In this document: piece after piece, positions 46,214 through 54,391 of the stretch
Position numbering within the stretch: the first letter of the stretch is position 1
Layout: every line of letters begins with the position of its first letter
DNA from: Commensalibacter intestini A911
GTDB lineage: Bacteria; Pseudomonadota; Alphaproteobacteria; Acetobacterales; Acetobacteraceae
Direction: 5' to 3'
NCBI RefSeq assembly: GCF_000231445.1
Contig: NZ_AGFR01000007.1
Coordinates: 62,001-126,000 of the forward strand
Length of the DNA stretch: 64,000 nucleotides
The notes under the pieces: model-generated
The model's input: only the letters and a program-made list of their open reading frames with translations
What the model was told of the DNA's origin: nothing
Databases searched by the model: none
Made by a program: the position numbers and the translations under genes

Positions 46214-46504
46214 TTAACCAACAATTCCCATAATATCGCTTTCTTTCATGATCAGAAGTTCTTCGCCATTTACTTTTACTTCAGTACCTGACCATTTGCC
46301 GAATAGGACTTTATCGCCTGCTTTAACATCTAAAGCAACAACTTGACCTTGCTCATTACGAGCACCAGGTCCTACGGCAACGACTTCACCTTCTTGAGGT
46401 TTTTCTTTTGCTGTTTCTGGAATAATGATACCACCAGCAGTTTTTTCTTCACCATTTAAACGGCGAACGACCACACGGTCGTGTAGAGGACGAAAATTCG
46501 TCAT
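46214..46504 (-). CDS. groS: Co-chaperonin GroES (Hsp10)
   Basis: Lid of the GroEL chamber. The 96-residue product starts [20 protein letters not shown]; the mobile loop is [21 protein letters not shown] and the body [15 protein letters not shown]-like. The frame extends upstream to 46552, but the ATG at 46504 gives the family start, and GGAGCGATCCAA before it is the ribosome site. First gene of groESL. Confidence 0.97.
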   Translation of the reverse strand: MTNFRPLHDRVVVRRLNGEEKTAGGIIIPETAKEKPQEGEVVAVGPGARNEQGQVVALDVKAGDKVLFGKWSGTEVKVNGEELLIMKESDIMGIVG

Positions 46505-46595
46505 TTGGATCGCTCCATCATTTCTATATAATGCCCTTCTCAAAAGCAGCATTATGGGTTTTAACTACGCGCGTTTTGCCGCGTCACTCCAAGAT

Positions 46596-46618
46596 ATATC
46601 AATAAAATATATTGATAT
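46596..46618. promoter_or_regulatory. AT-rich inverted repeat in the groESL leader
   Basis: Perfect nine-base arms ATATCAATA and TATTGATAT around AAATA, between the groESL promoter and groES. It is not a CIRCE element (TTAGCACTC-N9-GAGTGCTAA), which I looked for and did not find. It may be an operator or an RNA hairpin. Confidence 0.4.
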
Positions 46619-46628
46619 TTCACTCTCT

Positions 46629-46657
46629 AATTTATGTACTGCGTGATGGAATGTCAA
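46629..46657 (-). promoter_or_regulatory. Probable groESL promoter
   Basis: On the minus strand CTTGACA (the TTGACA at 46657-46652) and TAAATT (46634-46629) are 17 bases apart. The leading CTTG also fits the RpoH-type -35 of alphaproteobacteria, so both housekeeping and heat-shock sigma factors could read it. It lies 125 bases before groES. Confidence 0.55.
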
Positions 46658-46781
46658 GAAGATTAAACGTTATTTCAATCAACAAATTTCGATAAAAAAC
46701 TTCATTTAAAACAAAGAATGGATTAGCTTAACAATAATGTTATTCACATTCCCAATGAAATTAACGAAAGTTTTTACTTTA

Positions 46782-47444
46782 ATGAAAAAAGATATTCAGC
46801 TAATCGCTTCTGACGACCATCAATTTAATGCTTATGAACACATACCAGAAAATGCACATGCTGGCTTGGTTGTCTTACAAGAGATTTTTGGCGTCAACGA
46901 CCATATTCGCTATACAAGCGATCAATTTGCAAACGCTGGTTATCATGTTATCTCGCCTGCTTTATTTGATCGTACTCAAAAAAATGTACAACTAGGCTAT
47001 ACTCATCAAGATGCCTTAGAAGGTGTTGAATTACGCTCTCGTATAGCACCAGAAGAAACATTACTCGATATTATTGCCTCTGCTAAACATTTACCTTACC
47101 AAAAAATTGGCATTGTTGGTTATTGCTGGGGTGGTAGCTTAAGTTGGAGAGCTGCCACAGAGACAAAGCTTTTCTCTGCGGCAAGCTGTTGGTATGGGGC
47201 TGCAATCCCTTCTCTTTTACAACATCCACATCATTGTCCTGTTCAAATGCATTTTGGCGAAAAGGATCATAGCATTCCTTTGGATGCTATCGAAAAAGTC
47301 CGCCAAGCTTATAAAGATGTTGATATTTATGTTTATGAAAATGCTGATCATGGATTTGGCTGCCAAGCACGGGATAGCTTTCATAAAGAAGCATATGAGC
47401 TTGCACAAAAACGCACACTAGATTTTTTTGCAAAAAATTTATAA
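46782..47444 (+). CDS. Dienelactone hydrolase-family protein
   Basis: Alpha/beta hydrolase of the dienelactone hydrolase family. The 220-residue protein has GLVVLQEIFGVNDHIR near the start, nucleophile elbow GYCWGGSLSW with catalytic Cys, EKDHSIPLDA with the Asp and ADHGFGCQARDSF with the His, so the Cys-Asp-His triad is complete. In-frame ATGs also exist at 46737 and 46755; I chose 46782 because relatives begin close to the first strand, but no ribosome site decides it. Real substrates of the many bacterial paralogues are mostly unknown. An inverted repeat follows the gene. Confidence 0.82.
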   Translation: MKKDIQLIASDDHQFNAYEHIPENAHAGLVVLQEIFGVNDHIRYTSDQFANAGYHVISPALFDRTQKNVQLGYTHQDALEGVELRSRIAPEETLLDIIASAKHLPYQKIGIVGYCWGGSLSWRAATETKLFSAASCWYGAAIPSLLQHPHHCPVQMHFGEKDHSIPLDAIEKVRQAYKDVDIYVYENADHGFGCQARDSFHKEAYELAQKRTLDFFAKNL

Positions 47445-47462
47445 ATCATTATATATAGACTA

Positions 47463-47493
47463 AATAGTGCTATTAATTTTTTGTAGCACTATT
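47463..47493 (+). terminator. Inverted repeat after the dienelactone hydrolase gene
   Basis: AATAGTGCTA (47463-47472) and TAGCACTATT (47484-47493), ten-base perfect arms with an 11-base T-rich loop. The bases after it are CCCC rather than T, so termination may be weak. Confidence 0.5.
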
Positions 47494-47525
47494 CCCCATC
47501 CATCATTCAAAGAACAAAGATACCA

Positions 47526-48113
47526 ATGTCTTCTTCAACTAATGATAAAAAAACACATTTACTACAAACTGGGCAAAAAATCTTTGCTGCCAATGGGTTT
47601 ACCAATGTTGGACTGACAGAGCTATTAAAGAAAGCTGGTATTCCAAAGGGATCTTTTTATTATTATTTTAGTTCCAAGGAAGAATATGGAGTTGAAGTTA
47701 TTCGGTATTATATGAATAACTATACCGCTCAAATCGCCCTATTATTTAGCGAACCTAATCTGTCTGGAAAAGAACGGTTATTATCCTATTGGGGTAAATG
47801 GAATGATACTCAATGCCTCAATGATTATGAAGGGGAATGTTTAGTCGTTAAACTTTGTTCTGAAGTTACTGATTTATCCGAAGCGATGCGTCATGAATTT
47901 TGCGTTGGCACTACAAAAATTTTATCTCTGATGACTGATGTTATTCAAGATGGCCAAAAAGATGAATCTATTCCTGCTCATCTTGATCCTGTCTTAACTG
48001 CTCAAGAACTTTATCAGCAATGGTTAGGCGCCAGCTTGCTTACGAAAATACAAAGAACAGACTGCCCTTTTAAAACGGCACTTCACTGCACAATGGCGTT
48101 GTTAAACATATAA
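47526..48113 (+). CDS. TetR/AcrR-family regulator
   Basis: A 195-residue one-domain-DNA-binding repressor. The N-terminal helix-turn-helix is AANGFTNVGLTELLKKAGIPKGSFYYYFSSKEEYGVEVI (residues about 18-55), and the ligand-binding helical domain follows (TAQELYQQWLGASLLTKI near the end). The next gene, an old yellow enzyme on the same strand, and the dyads between them point to a NemR-like regulator that senses electrophiles. Conserved cysteines (for example Cys in GECLVVKLCSEV) could be sensors. The match to NemR is by context and partial similarity only. Confidence 0.85.
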   Translation: MSSSTNDKKTHLLQTGQKIFAANGFTNVGLTELLKKAGIPKGSFYYYFSSKEEYGVEVIRYYMNNYTAQIALLFSEPNLSGKERLLSYWGKWNDTQCLNDYEGECLVVKLCSEVTDLSEAMRHEFCVGTTKILSLMTDVIQDGQKDESIPAHLDPVLTAQELYQQWLGASLLTKIQRTDCPFKTALHCTMALLNI

Positions 48114-48136
48114 AAAATATTTTTTTATAAAGTTAC

Positions 48137-48168
48137 TAGACGACTGGTCTATTTTTTGTTAGACTAAC
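48137..48168. promoter_or_regulatory. Two dyads before the old yellow enzyme gene, likely TetR operators
   Basis: TAGACGACTGGTCTA (48137-48151, five-base arms) and GTTAGACTAAC (48158-48168, perfect palindrome) lie in the 87-base gap between the TetR and enoate reductase genes. Both contain the TAGAC/GTCTA or TTAG/CTAA half-sites expected of a small TetR operator. Confidence 0.55.
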
Positions 48169-48200
48169 ATCAATTGATTGAAAAAACAAAGGAAATCATC

Positions 48201-49280
48201 ATGCCTACTTTATTTGACCCCATTCAACTGGGCGCCATTCACGCATCGAACCGTATCGTCATGGCGCCGATGACCCGTGGACGTGCAACACGCGATTTTA
48301 TTCCAACCTCACTGATGGTGGAGTATTATCGTCAACGTGCCTGTGCCGGATTAATTATCTCTGAAGGCACTGGGATTTCACGCGAAGGATTGGGATGGCC
48401 TTATGCACCTGGGATTTGGAACAAAGAACAAGTAGAAGCATGGAAACCCGTTAATCAAGCCGTGCATGCAGAAGGTGGAAAAATTATTTGTCAATTATGG
48501 CATATGGGCAGAACAGTACATCCTTCTTTTCATCCAGAGCCGATTTCTGCCTCTGATACAACTGCGCCAAGATGGGCTCATACCTATAACGGAAAACAAC
48601 CTTATGCTCCAGCAAGAGCCCTTCCCATCCAAGAAATCCCAAGATTATTAAAGGATTATGCTCAAGCAGCAAAAAATGCGATGGATGCAGGATTTGATGG
48701 CGTGCAAATACATGCTGCGAATGGGTATTTGATTGACGAATTCCTCAGAGATAATTGTAATTTTAGAACCGATGAATATGGTGGCTCTATTGAAAATAGA
48801 ATTCGTTTATTAGTTGAAGTCACTCAAGCTGTAAATAAAGCCATCGGTGCAGACAGAACCTCTGTCAGACTATCACCAAATGAACTGATCCAAGGGGTGC
48901 ATGATAGTAACCCAGAAGCTCTATTCGTTGCTGCCGCGCAAGCTCTAAGTAAAGAAAAAATCAACTTCCTTGAAGTTCGTGAACCTAGACCTGGTGAAAA
49001 CAACTTCATCATGGCCGATTTAACCGATGATGATTTACACGCCCCTATTGCCCCTGCGATGAGAAAGAATTTTAAAGGTCATTTCATCATTAATGGTTCT
49101 TATAATGGTCAATCTGCACAACAAGTAATGAAAAATAACGAAGCCGATGCTGTTGCTTTTGGCCGTCCTTATATTTCTAACCCTGATCTTGTTGCTAAAA
49201 TTAAAAACAATATTCCATTCACTCCAGATGACGCAAATACTTGGTTTACTCAGGGAGAAGAAGGATATAGCAATTATTAA
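48201..49280 (+). CDS. Old yellow enzyme-family alkene reductase (NemA-like)
   Basis: FMN enzyme that reduces activated C=C bonds of electrophiles such as N-ethylmaleimide with NADPH. The 359-residue barrel shows IVMAPMTRGRATRDFIPTSL near the start and CQLWHMGRTVHPSF. GVQIHAANGYLIDEFLRD, with the His-x-x-Asn substrate pair, and RTDEYGGSIENRIRL follow. The C-terminal FMN-phosphate region is DAVAFGRPYISNPDL. The ATG at 48201 follows AAAGGAAATCATC, a good ribosome site; the frame runs further upstream without one. Probably controlled by the upstream TetR gene. A hairpin terminator follows. Confidence 0.9.
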   Translation: MPTLFDPIQLGAIHASNRIVMAPMTRGRATRDFIPTSLMVEYYRQRACAGLIISEGTGISREGLGWPYAPGIWNKEQVEAWKPVNQAVHAEGGKIICQLWHMGRTVHPSFHPEPISASDTTAPRWAHTYNGKQPYAPARALPIQEIPRLLKDYAQAAKNAMDAGFDGVQIHAANGYLIDEFLRDNCNFRTDEYGGSIENRIRLLVEVTQAVNKAIGADRTSVRLSPNELIQGVHDSNPEALFVAAAQALSKEKINFLEVREPRPGENNFIMADLTDDDLHAPIAPAMRKNFKGHFIINGSYNGQSAQQVMKNNEADAVAFGRPYISNPDLVAKIKNNIPFTPDDANTWFTQGEEGYSNY

Positions 49281-49333
49281 AATTTAATCTTTAAAAGGTT
49301 TTAAACTTTTTTGACTTCGATTAATTCTTTTTT

Positions 49334-49367
49334 GAGATGATTATTCTAAACTATAAATAATCATCTC
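49334..49367 (+). terminator. Terminator after the old yellow enzyme gene
   Basis: GAGATGATTATT (49334-49345) and AATAATCATCTC (49356-49367), perfect twelve-base arms, followed by TTTGTTTA. It lies 54 bases past the gene's stop. Confidence 0.8.
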
Positions 49368-49494
49368 TTTGTTTATATATCATTCCCGACGATACTAACG
49401 ATAACCAATGATACACTTTTAGTTTTTCACTAGAATAGTTATAGATACCATTCGAATTGCTTAAACAAAATTATTAAAAATACATTATGGATTT

Positions 49495-50136
49495 CTAATG
49501 CTTTTGAGAAAGGTCTCTATCTTGATCATAAATTTTCTTAAGATTTTGCTGAGCAATTACATCACCTTGATCCGCAGCTTTATTAAAATATTCAATTGTT
49601 TTCTGAGAATCTTGCGGAAAGCCTCGACCATAGTAATACATTCTGCCAAGGTTATATTGAGCAGCTTCGTAACCTTGGTTCGCAGCTTTATCCCAATACT
49701 CAGCTGCTTTTTGATAGTCCTGAGAAACACCTTGACCTTCAGCGTAAATTACTCCCAGTTGAGTCAAAGCGCTCACATTACCTTGATCTGCGGCTTTATT
49801 AAAATATTCAATTGCTTTTTGATCGTCTTGAGGAACGCCTTTTCCATAATAATACATACTTCCAAGATTATATTGAGCAAATGCATTTCCTTGATTCGCA
49901 GCTTTATTAAAATATTCAGCTGCTTTTTGATAATCTGCAGAAACACCTTGACCTAGAACATACGTCATTCCTAGCTTAAGTTGAGCATTTACGTTACCCT
50001 GATCAGCACGCTCTTTTACCAACATCAAAGAGCTTTTCGTTACAGTTTCATCAGCAAAAGTTTTTGATGAAAAATGTATCAACGTTACCGTTAAAGATAA
50101 TACCGTAAATAATAAAATATACTTAATTTTTGTCAT
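49495..50136 (-). CDS. Exported Sel1-like repeat protein
   Basis: A 213-residue protein with a signal peptide (MTKIKYILLFTVLSLTVTLI...TFA) and four to five Sel1 repeats of 36 residues. Each carries the consensus A-Q-Y-N-L-G-x-M-Y-Y-x-G-x-G-V-x-Q-D-x-x-K-A-x-E-Y. The repeats are so alike (NKAANQG, NKAADQG, WDKAANQG) that recent duplication is likely. Such solenoids bind other proteins; some host-associated bacteria use exported ones in host contact, but nothing here shows a target. It stands alone between the enoate reductase and mtnP. Confidence 0.88.
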   Translation of the reverse strand: MTKIKYILLFTVLSLTVTLIHFSSKTFADETVTKSSLMLVKERADQGNVNAQLKLGMTYVLGQGVSADYQKAAEYFNKAANQGNAFAQYNLGSMYYYGKGVPQDDQKAIEYFNKAADQGNVSALTQLGVIYAEGQGVSQDYQKAAEYWDKAANQGYEAAQYNLGRMYYYGRGFPQDSQKTIEYFNKAADQGDVIAQQNLKKIYDQDRDLSQKH

Positions 50137-50199
50137 TACTAATCTTGTTTGTCATAAAACAATTTTACCCTGAGAATTTTGTTAAATTTAAACTAACTT

Positions 50200-51096
50200 T
50201 TATAAAACTCGCCCTGCAATAACTTTTAACTTTTCAACCACTTTAGGATCTCTTTTTTCTGGAGCTGTCATCAACGCATATTCCAAAGAATGATCACATC
50301 CAACAGAACAACTTGGGCGTTGATTTCCTAAATTAGGAATAGTTTTTTCCACTAAAGCACGTGCATTGCTGGCATTTTCAGTTAATGTTTTAATGACTGC
50401 TTCCACACTAACCGCATCATGATCTTCATGCCAACAATCATAGTCAGTAACCATTGCAACCGTCGCATAACAAATTTCTGCTTCACGAGCCAAAGCAGCT
50501 TCTGGCATATTCGTCATCCCAATCACAGACGCTCCCCATGAACGGTATAAATTACTCTCAGCACGGGTTGAGAACTGAGGCCCCTCCATTACAAGGTAAG
50601 TTCCGCCTTTTACAACAGACAAGCCAAGCTCTTTGGCATTATCAAATAATACTTGGCCTATTCTTTCACAAAAAGGATCTGCCAAAGAAACATGTGCAAC
50701 GAGACCTTTACCAAAAAAACTTTTATTTCTTAGTCGTGTACGATCAATCACTTGATCGACAACAACAAAAGTGCCCGGAGGCAGCTCTTCTTTTAAAGAC
50801 CCTACGGCAGAAACAGAAACAATATCTGTAACGCCTAACATTTTCATTGCAGCAATATTTGCTTGATAATTCACTTCGGTTGGGGAAACCACATGCCCAC
50901 GACCATGACGAGGTAAAAAGACGCAGGACACGCCATCTAATTTACCAGTCAGTAATTCATCAGATGGATCGCCCCATGGGGTTTCTACTTTAACCCATTT
51001 TTGATCGGTTAATCCTGAAATATTATATAACCCAGACCCGCCAATAATCCCAATGACTGGTTGAGTATGTGTTGAAGTTGTATGTTTATTTGACAT
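50200..51096 (-). CDS. mtnP: S-methyl-5'-thioadenosine phosphorylase
   Basis: Splits methylthioadenosine, the by-product of polyamine and other SAM-using reactions, into adenine and methylthioribose-1-phosphate. The 298-residue protein has IGIIGGSGLYNI at the start, FLPRHGRGHVVSPTEVNYQAN (phosphate/His site), GTYLVMEGPQFSTRAESNLYRSWGASVIGMTN and a final Cys-rich SCSVGCDHSL. The ATG lies inside the end of petC (11-base overlap), so translation is coupled to the cytochrome genes. Confidence 0.93.
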   Translation of the reverse strand: MSNKHTTSTHTQPVIGIIGGSGLYNISGLTDQKWVKVETPWGDPSDELLTGKLDGVSCVFLPRHGRGHVVSPTEVNYQANIAAMKMLGVTDIVSVSAVGSLKEELPPGTFVVVDQVIDRTRLRNKSFFGKGLVAHVSLADPFCERIGQVLFDNAKELGLSVVKGGTYLVMEGPQFSTRAESNLYRSWGASVIGMTNMPEAALAREAEICYATVAMVTDYDCWHEDHDAVSVEAVIKTLTENASNARALVEKTIPNLGNQRPSCSVGCDHSLEYALMTAPEKRDPKVVEKLKVIAGRVL

Positions 51097-51865
51097 TTGA
51101 CCAAACTTTTCGTTTTACAATCAATATTAAAATAGCAATGAACGTCATATAAATGACCATCATAATGCCGATACGATGACGTTCTATCAGATGTGGATGC
51201 GCTGTCCAACTTAAAAATGTCGTTACGTCTTTGGCTTGTTGCTCTATCGTTGCGGCTGTTCCGTCTGTATATTTCACACTATCTTGCGTTAATGGTGAAC
51301 GCATTGCAATTTGATGGCCTGGGAAATAACGATTATAAACCATCCCTACTTGATCTGACTTAAAATCCGCAGGAGGATTTTGATATCCCATCAAAATCGC
51401 CATTATATAATCAGCTTGTTGCCCCATCCCCATTCCATAACGAGAAAAATCCAAAGGCACTTTTCCTTCGTTTACAGATTTCGCAATCAGTGTATTCGGA
51501 TATGGAGATGGCAAATAATCAACAACTGTTGCTGGGCGATAAAAATCTTTACCCTGAGCATCTTTGCCATCTACAATCTGATCTTCTTTAGCAATTTTAT
51601 CAATTTGATCTAAAGTTAATCCCATTTGCTGCAAATCTGCATAACGCATATATTGCACAGAATGACAAGAGGCGCAGGCTTTCCGATAAACTAAGTATCC
51701 TCTTTGCACACTGGACAGATCATACGTTCCAAAAACTCCCGTAAAGCTCCAAGGATAGTGCTTATATGACATTGTTTCTTTTGCATAAGAAAGCATTGGG
51801 ATAAACAACCCAACTAGCATTAATCCAAATATAAACGGTATTTTTCTAATAATGAGGTTCATCAT
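51086..51865 (-). CDS. petC: Cytochrome c1 of the bc1 complex
   Basis: Haem c subunit of ubiquinol-cytochrome c reductase, anchored in the membrane by a C-terminal helix (IGIMMVIYMTFIAILILIV). A signal peptide (FIFGLMLVGLFIPMLSYA) leads into YRKACASCHSVQYMRYADL, the CXXCH haem site. The axial Met region is HQIAMRSPLTQD, where relatives have AMPxPL. The protein is intact at 259 residues. It overlaps petB by four bases and mtnP by 11. The Rieske gene that normally starts this operon is not next to petB. Confidence 0.92.
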   Translation of the reverse strand: MMNLIIRKIPFIFGLMLVGLFIPMLSYAKETMSYKHYPWSFTGVFGTYDLSSVQRGYLVYRKACASCHSVQYMRYADLQQMGLTLDQIDKIAKEDQIVDGKDAQGKDFYRPATVVDYLPSPYPNTLIAKSVNEGKVPLDFSRYGMGMGQQADYIMAILMGYQNPPADFKSDQVGMVYNRYFPGHQIAMRSPLTQDSVKYTDGTAATIEQQAKDVTTFLSWTAHPHLIERHRIGIMMVIYMTFIAILILIVKRKVWSNVK

Positions 51866-53100
51866 TTAGCCTCCTTCTCATCTAATAAAGATGTCGGAAG
51901 CGTTCTTTTTAACTCAAATTTTTCTGAGAACGGTAGGATAACTAAGAAATGTACATAATAATAAAGCAATGCCAAGCGGCCAAACCATACTAATCCTGTA
52001 TGTGAATGATATTTCCCCACAATACCTAACATCACAAAAGAAATAACCAATAACAACAAGGCCACTCGATATAAAGGACGATATTTAGCAGATTTAATAG
52101 GCGATCTATCCAACCACGGCACTGCGAACAAAAGCAATAACGATCCTACTGACAAAAGTAGTCCTAAAAATTTAAATGGAATAATTTGTAAGATCCCATA
52201 AAAAGGCAAAAAGTACCATTCAGGCGCAATATTCGCAGGAGTTTCTAAAGGATTTGCCGGCATATAATTTTCACTATTTGTTAGCCAATCAGGAAAGAAA
52301 AATGCCAATACAACCAATACTAAAAGCGCAAAAACAATGACTACGCCATCTTTAGCCACATAATATGGATAAAATGGCAGTGTTTCTTCTTTCGTTTTAG
52401 GCTCTATGCCTTTGGGATTATTAGACTTCACCACATGTAAACAAATTACATGAATAAACACCACACCAATAATGAAAAAAGCCATGACAAAATGCAAAAC
52501 AAAGTAACGATGTAAGGTTAAATCATTTGGTGAGCTGCCTCCCATTAACCAATGAGCTAACCCCTCACCAATCAACGGAACCGAAGAAATTGCCTGAATA
52601 ACAACATTGGCAGCCCAGTAAGACATCTGCCCCCAAGGTAAAATATACCCAGCAAATGCTGTCATCATCACCATCATCATTAAAAATAAACCAGAGAACC
52701 AAACCAACTCTCTAGGATTTTTATAAGAGCCATAATAAAGCCCTCTAAATAAATGCAAATATAAACATGCTAAAAATAAATTAGAGCCCGCCATATGCAA
52801 AGCACGGAGTAACCAACCACTCGGCACGCGCCTTTCGATCATCTCAATCGACGCGAATGCTCCCGTTGCAGACGGTGTATAAGACATTGCCAAAAAAATA
52901 CCTGTTGCCAACATCAACAATAGAATAACGGTTAAAACAGCCCCAAAAGCCCACCAAATATTTAAATTCCTAGGCATTGGAAACTGAATATACTCACGCC
53001 GAAAGGTCGAAAAAATAGGCAAACGTTTTTCAATCCATGTTGAAACAGCTTGTTTCTTAGGCGCTTCTTGATCAGGATTCAGTTCAGGACTATGAGTCAT
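51862..53100 (-). CDS. petB: Cytochrome b of the bc1 complex
   Basis: Membrane core of the bc1 complex holding two b haems and the two quinone sites. The 412-residue protein is complete. The four haem His lie in LLRALHMAGSNLFLACLYLHLFRG and LTLHRYFVLHFVMAFFIIGVVFIHV. The Qo-site motif PEWY is present in APEWYFLPFYGIL, and LPWGQMSYWAANV is the conserved loop. No Rieske (petA) gene precedes it: the upstream 200 bases are noncoding and the next gene is divergent. All motifs needed for function are kept, so decay is not obvious. Confidence 0.94.
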   Translation of the reverse strand: MTHSPELNPDQEAPKKQAVSTWIEKRLPIFSTFRREYIQFPMPRNLNIWWAFGAVLTVILLLMLATGIFLAMSYTPSATGAFASIEMIERRVPSGWLLRALHMAGSNLFLACLYLHLFRGLYYGSYKNPRELVWFSGLFLMMMVMMTAFAGYILPWGQMSYWAANVVIQAISSVPLIGEGLAHWLMGGSSPNDLTLHRYFVLHFVMAFFIIGVVFIHVICLHVVKSNNPKGIEPKTKEETLPFYPYYVAKDGVVIVFALLVLVVLAFFFPDWLTNSENYMPANPLETPANIAPEWYFLPFYGILQIIPFKFLGLLLSVGSLLLLFAVPWLDRSPIKSAKYRPLYRVALLLLVISFVMLGIVGKYHSHTGLVWFGRLALLYYYVHFLVILPFSEKFELKRTLPTSLLDEKEAK

Positions 53101-53305
53101 TACAACAGCTTTGCATCAAAATATACGATAAGTTGAACTCGTTTTATAAACAAAATTATTTTAATTAAATAATTTTGCCTTTATAATGCTACATTTATAT
53201 GAAAAATAAAATTAAGTAAAAAAAACCTTTAAACAATATTTAAAATCTTTCATACTTATATATATTTCTCCTTTAAACCTTTATTGTAACAAGAATAACT
53301 ATCTT

Positions 53306-54382
53306 ATGCCCTCCTCGGTAACAAAACGCCAATTTTTACGCTTACTCTCTCTTGCTGGAGCAAGTATCACCACAGGGGCACTATCTGCTGCCCATGCTGA
53401 TGAAACGCTTGCCATCAAACCAATACAAACCCGCAAAGATGATGAAGATTTTTCTTTTCTAGTAGGTGGACCAGAAAAAAGTGCTCTTGGAGAATGGGCC
53501 ACGCAATTTTCTTCTAGTTTTGCAACCAGCCTACAAGAAACCGCACCTTTACCTGTAAAATATACGACGGGATATGATGGGGTTACAGGAGCAAATTTAT
53601 TCGATACAAGAACCAGCCCTGATGGAAACACCGCACTTGTTACTTCTGGTAGTGCGTTTATTGCTTCAATGGCCGGAGATAAACGTGTACATTTCGATTG
53701 CGAACGATGGATTCCGATTTTAACTGGACTTTCACCATCTGTGACGATTGCTCGTCAACCTTTTCATAACTCTATTCCTGATTTACTAAAAAACAGATCC
53801 ATGAAGGTCGCTGTTACTTCTGTCATCGGTCGAGAGTTGCCAACTCTATTGGGAATCGAACTTTTAAAAATCAATACAATTCCAGTAGACGGCTTTACTG
53901 ATTATCCAACGGCAATTAATGCACTAAAAAAGGGGGATGTGGACGCGTTACAGCTCAGTACTCATGAAAGTGTTGCCCAAATCCCAGAGTTATTAAAAGA
54001 CGGCCTACATGTCTTTTTCTCTTTGGATAATTCAACGACTTACGGCCCTCGCTTCAGTGACCTTTACAATCAGTTTCGTCATTATAAAACCGCAAATACG
54101 CTATTTGATGCTTGGAATGCAATTGCACTAGCCTCTAGAATGAGTGTTGCAATTATGCTCCCTATGTTGACACCATCTGCTCTCGTATCAAAATGGAAAT
54201 TACATACAAGTAAAATCTTACAAGATAGCTCTATTATCAATATGGCTAAACAAAATGATACGACCTTACAAGAAAACCCAGTATGTAATGATACAATGAG
54301 CAAAATATGCCCCTCTATTATTACAACTATGGCTTTACAACGTTGGTTATCTGCAAAATCATCTAAATGGTCAAATAACTAA
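53306..54382 (+). CDS. Bug/TctC-type periplasmic solute-binding protein (orphan)
   Basis: A 358-residue exported protein that resembles the solute receptors of tripartite tricarboxylate transporters. FSFLVGGPEKSALGEWATQF fits the N-terminal binding loop, followed by GYDGVTGANLFDTRTSPDG. VAVTSVIGRELPTLLGIELLKI and AINALKKGDVDALQLSTHE form the second domain's core. The signal peptide SVTKRQFLRLLSLAGASITTG looks like a Tat signal with Lys-Arg in place of Arg-Arg, so the export route is uncertain. No TctA/TctB membrane genes are nearby. It diverges from petB, in the place where petA might be expected. Confidence 0.65.
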   Translation: MPSSVTKRQFLRLLSLAGASITTGALSAAHADETLAIKPIQTRKDDEDFSFLVGGPEKSALGEWATQFSSSFATSLQETAPLPVKYTTGYDGVTGANLFDTRTSPDGNTALVTSGSAFIASMAGDKRVHFDCERWIPILTGLSPSVTIARQPFHNSIPDLLKNRSMKVAVTSVIGRELPTLLGIELLKINTIPVDGFTDYPTAINALKKGDVDALQLSTHESVAQIPELLKDGLHVFFSLDNSTTYGPRFSDLYNQFRHYKTANTLFDAWNAIALASRMSVAIMLPMLTPSALVSKWKLHTSKILQDSSIINMAKQNDTTLQENPVCNDTMSKICPSIITTMALQRWLSAKSSKWSNN

Positions 54383-54391
54383 CCATTAATA

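Noticed and set aside
46505-46552. Longer GroES start at 46552
   Set aside because: The extra residues ([15 protein letters not shown]) are not part of the GroES family; the ATG at 46504 has GGAG upstream.
49498-49956. Long plus-strand frame across the Sel1 gene
   Set aside because: It mirrors the repeats of the minus-strand gene and has a repetitive, biased composition without a ribosome site.
53299-53631. Minus-strand frame where a Rieske protein might be expected
   Set aside because: It has no CTHLGC/CPCHGS-type cysteine motifs and is the antisense shadow of the Bug-type gene.
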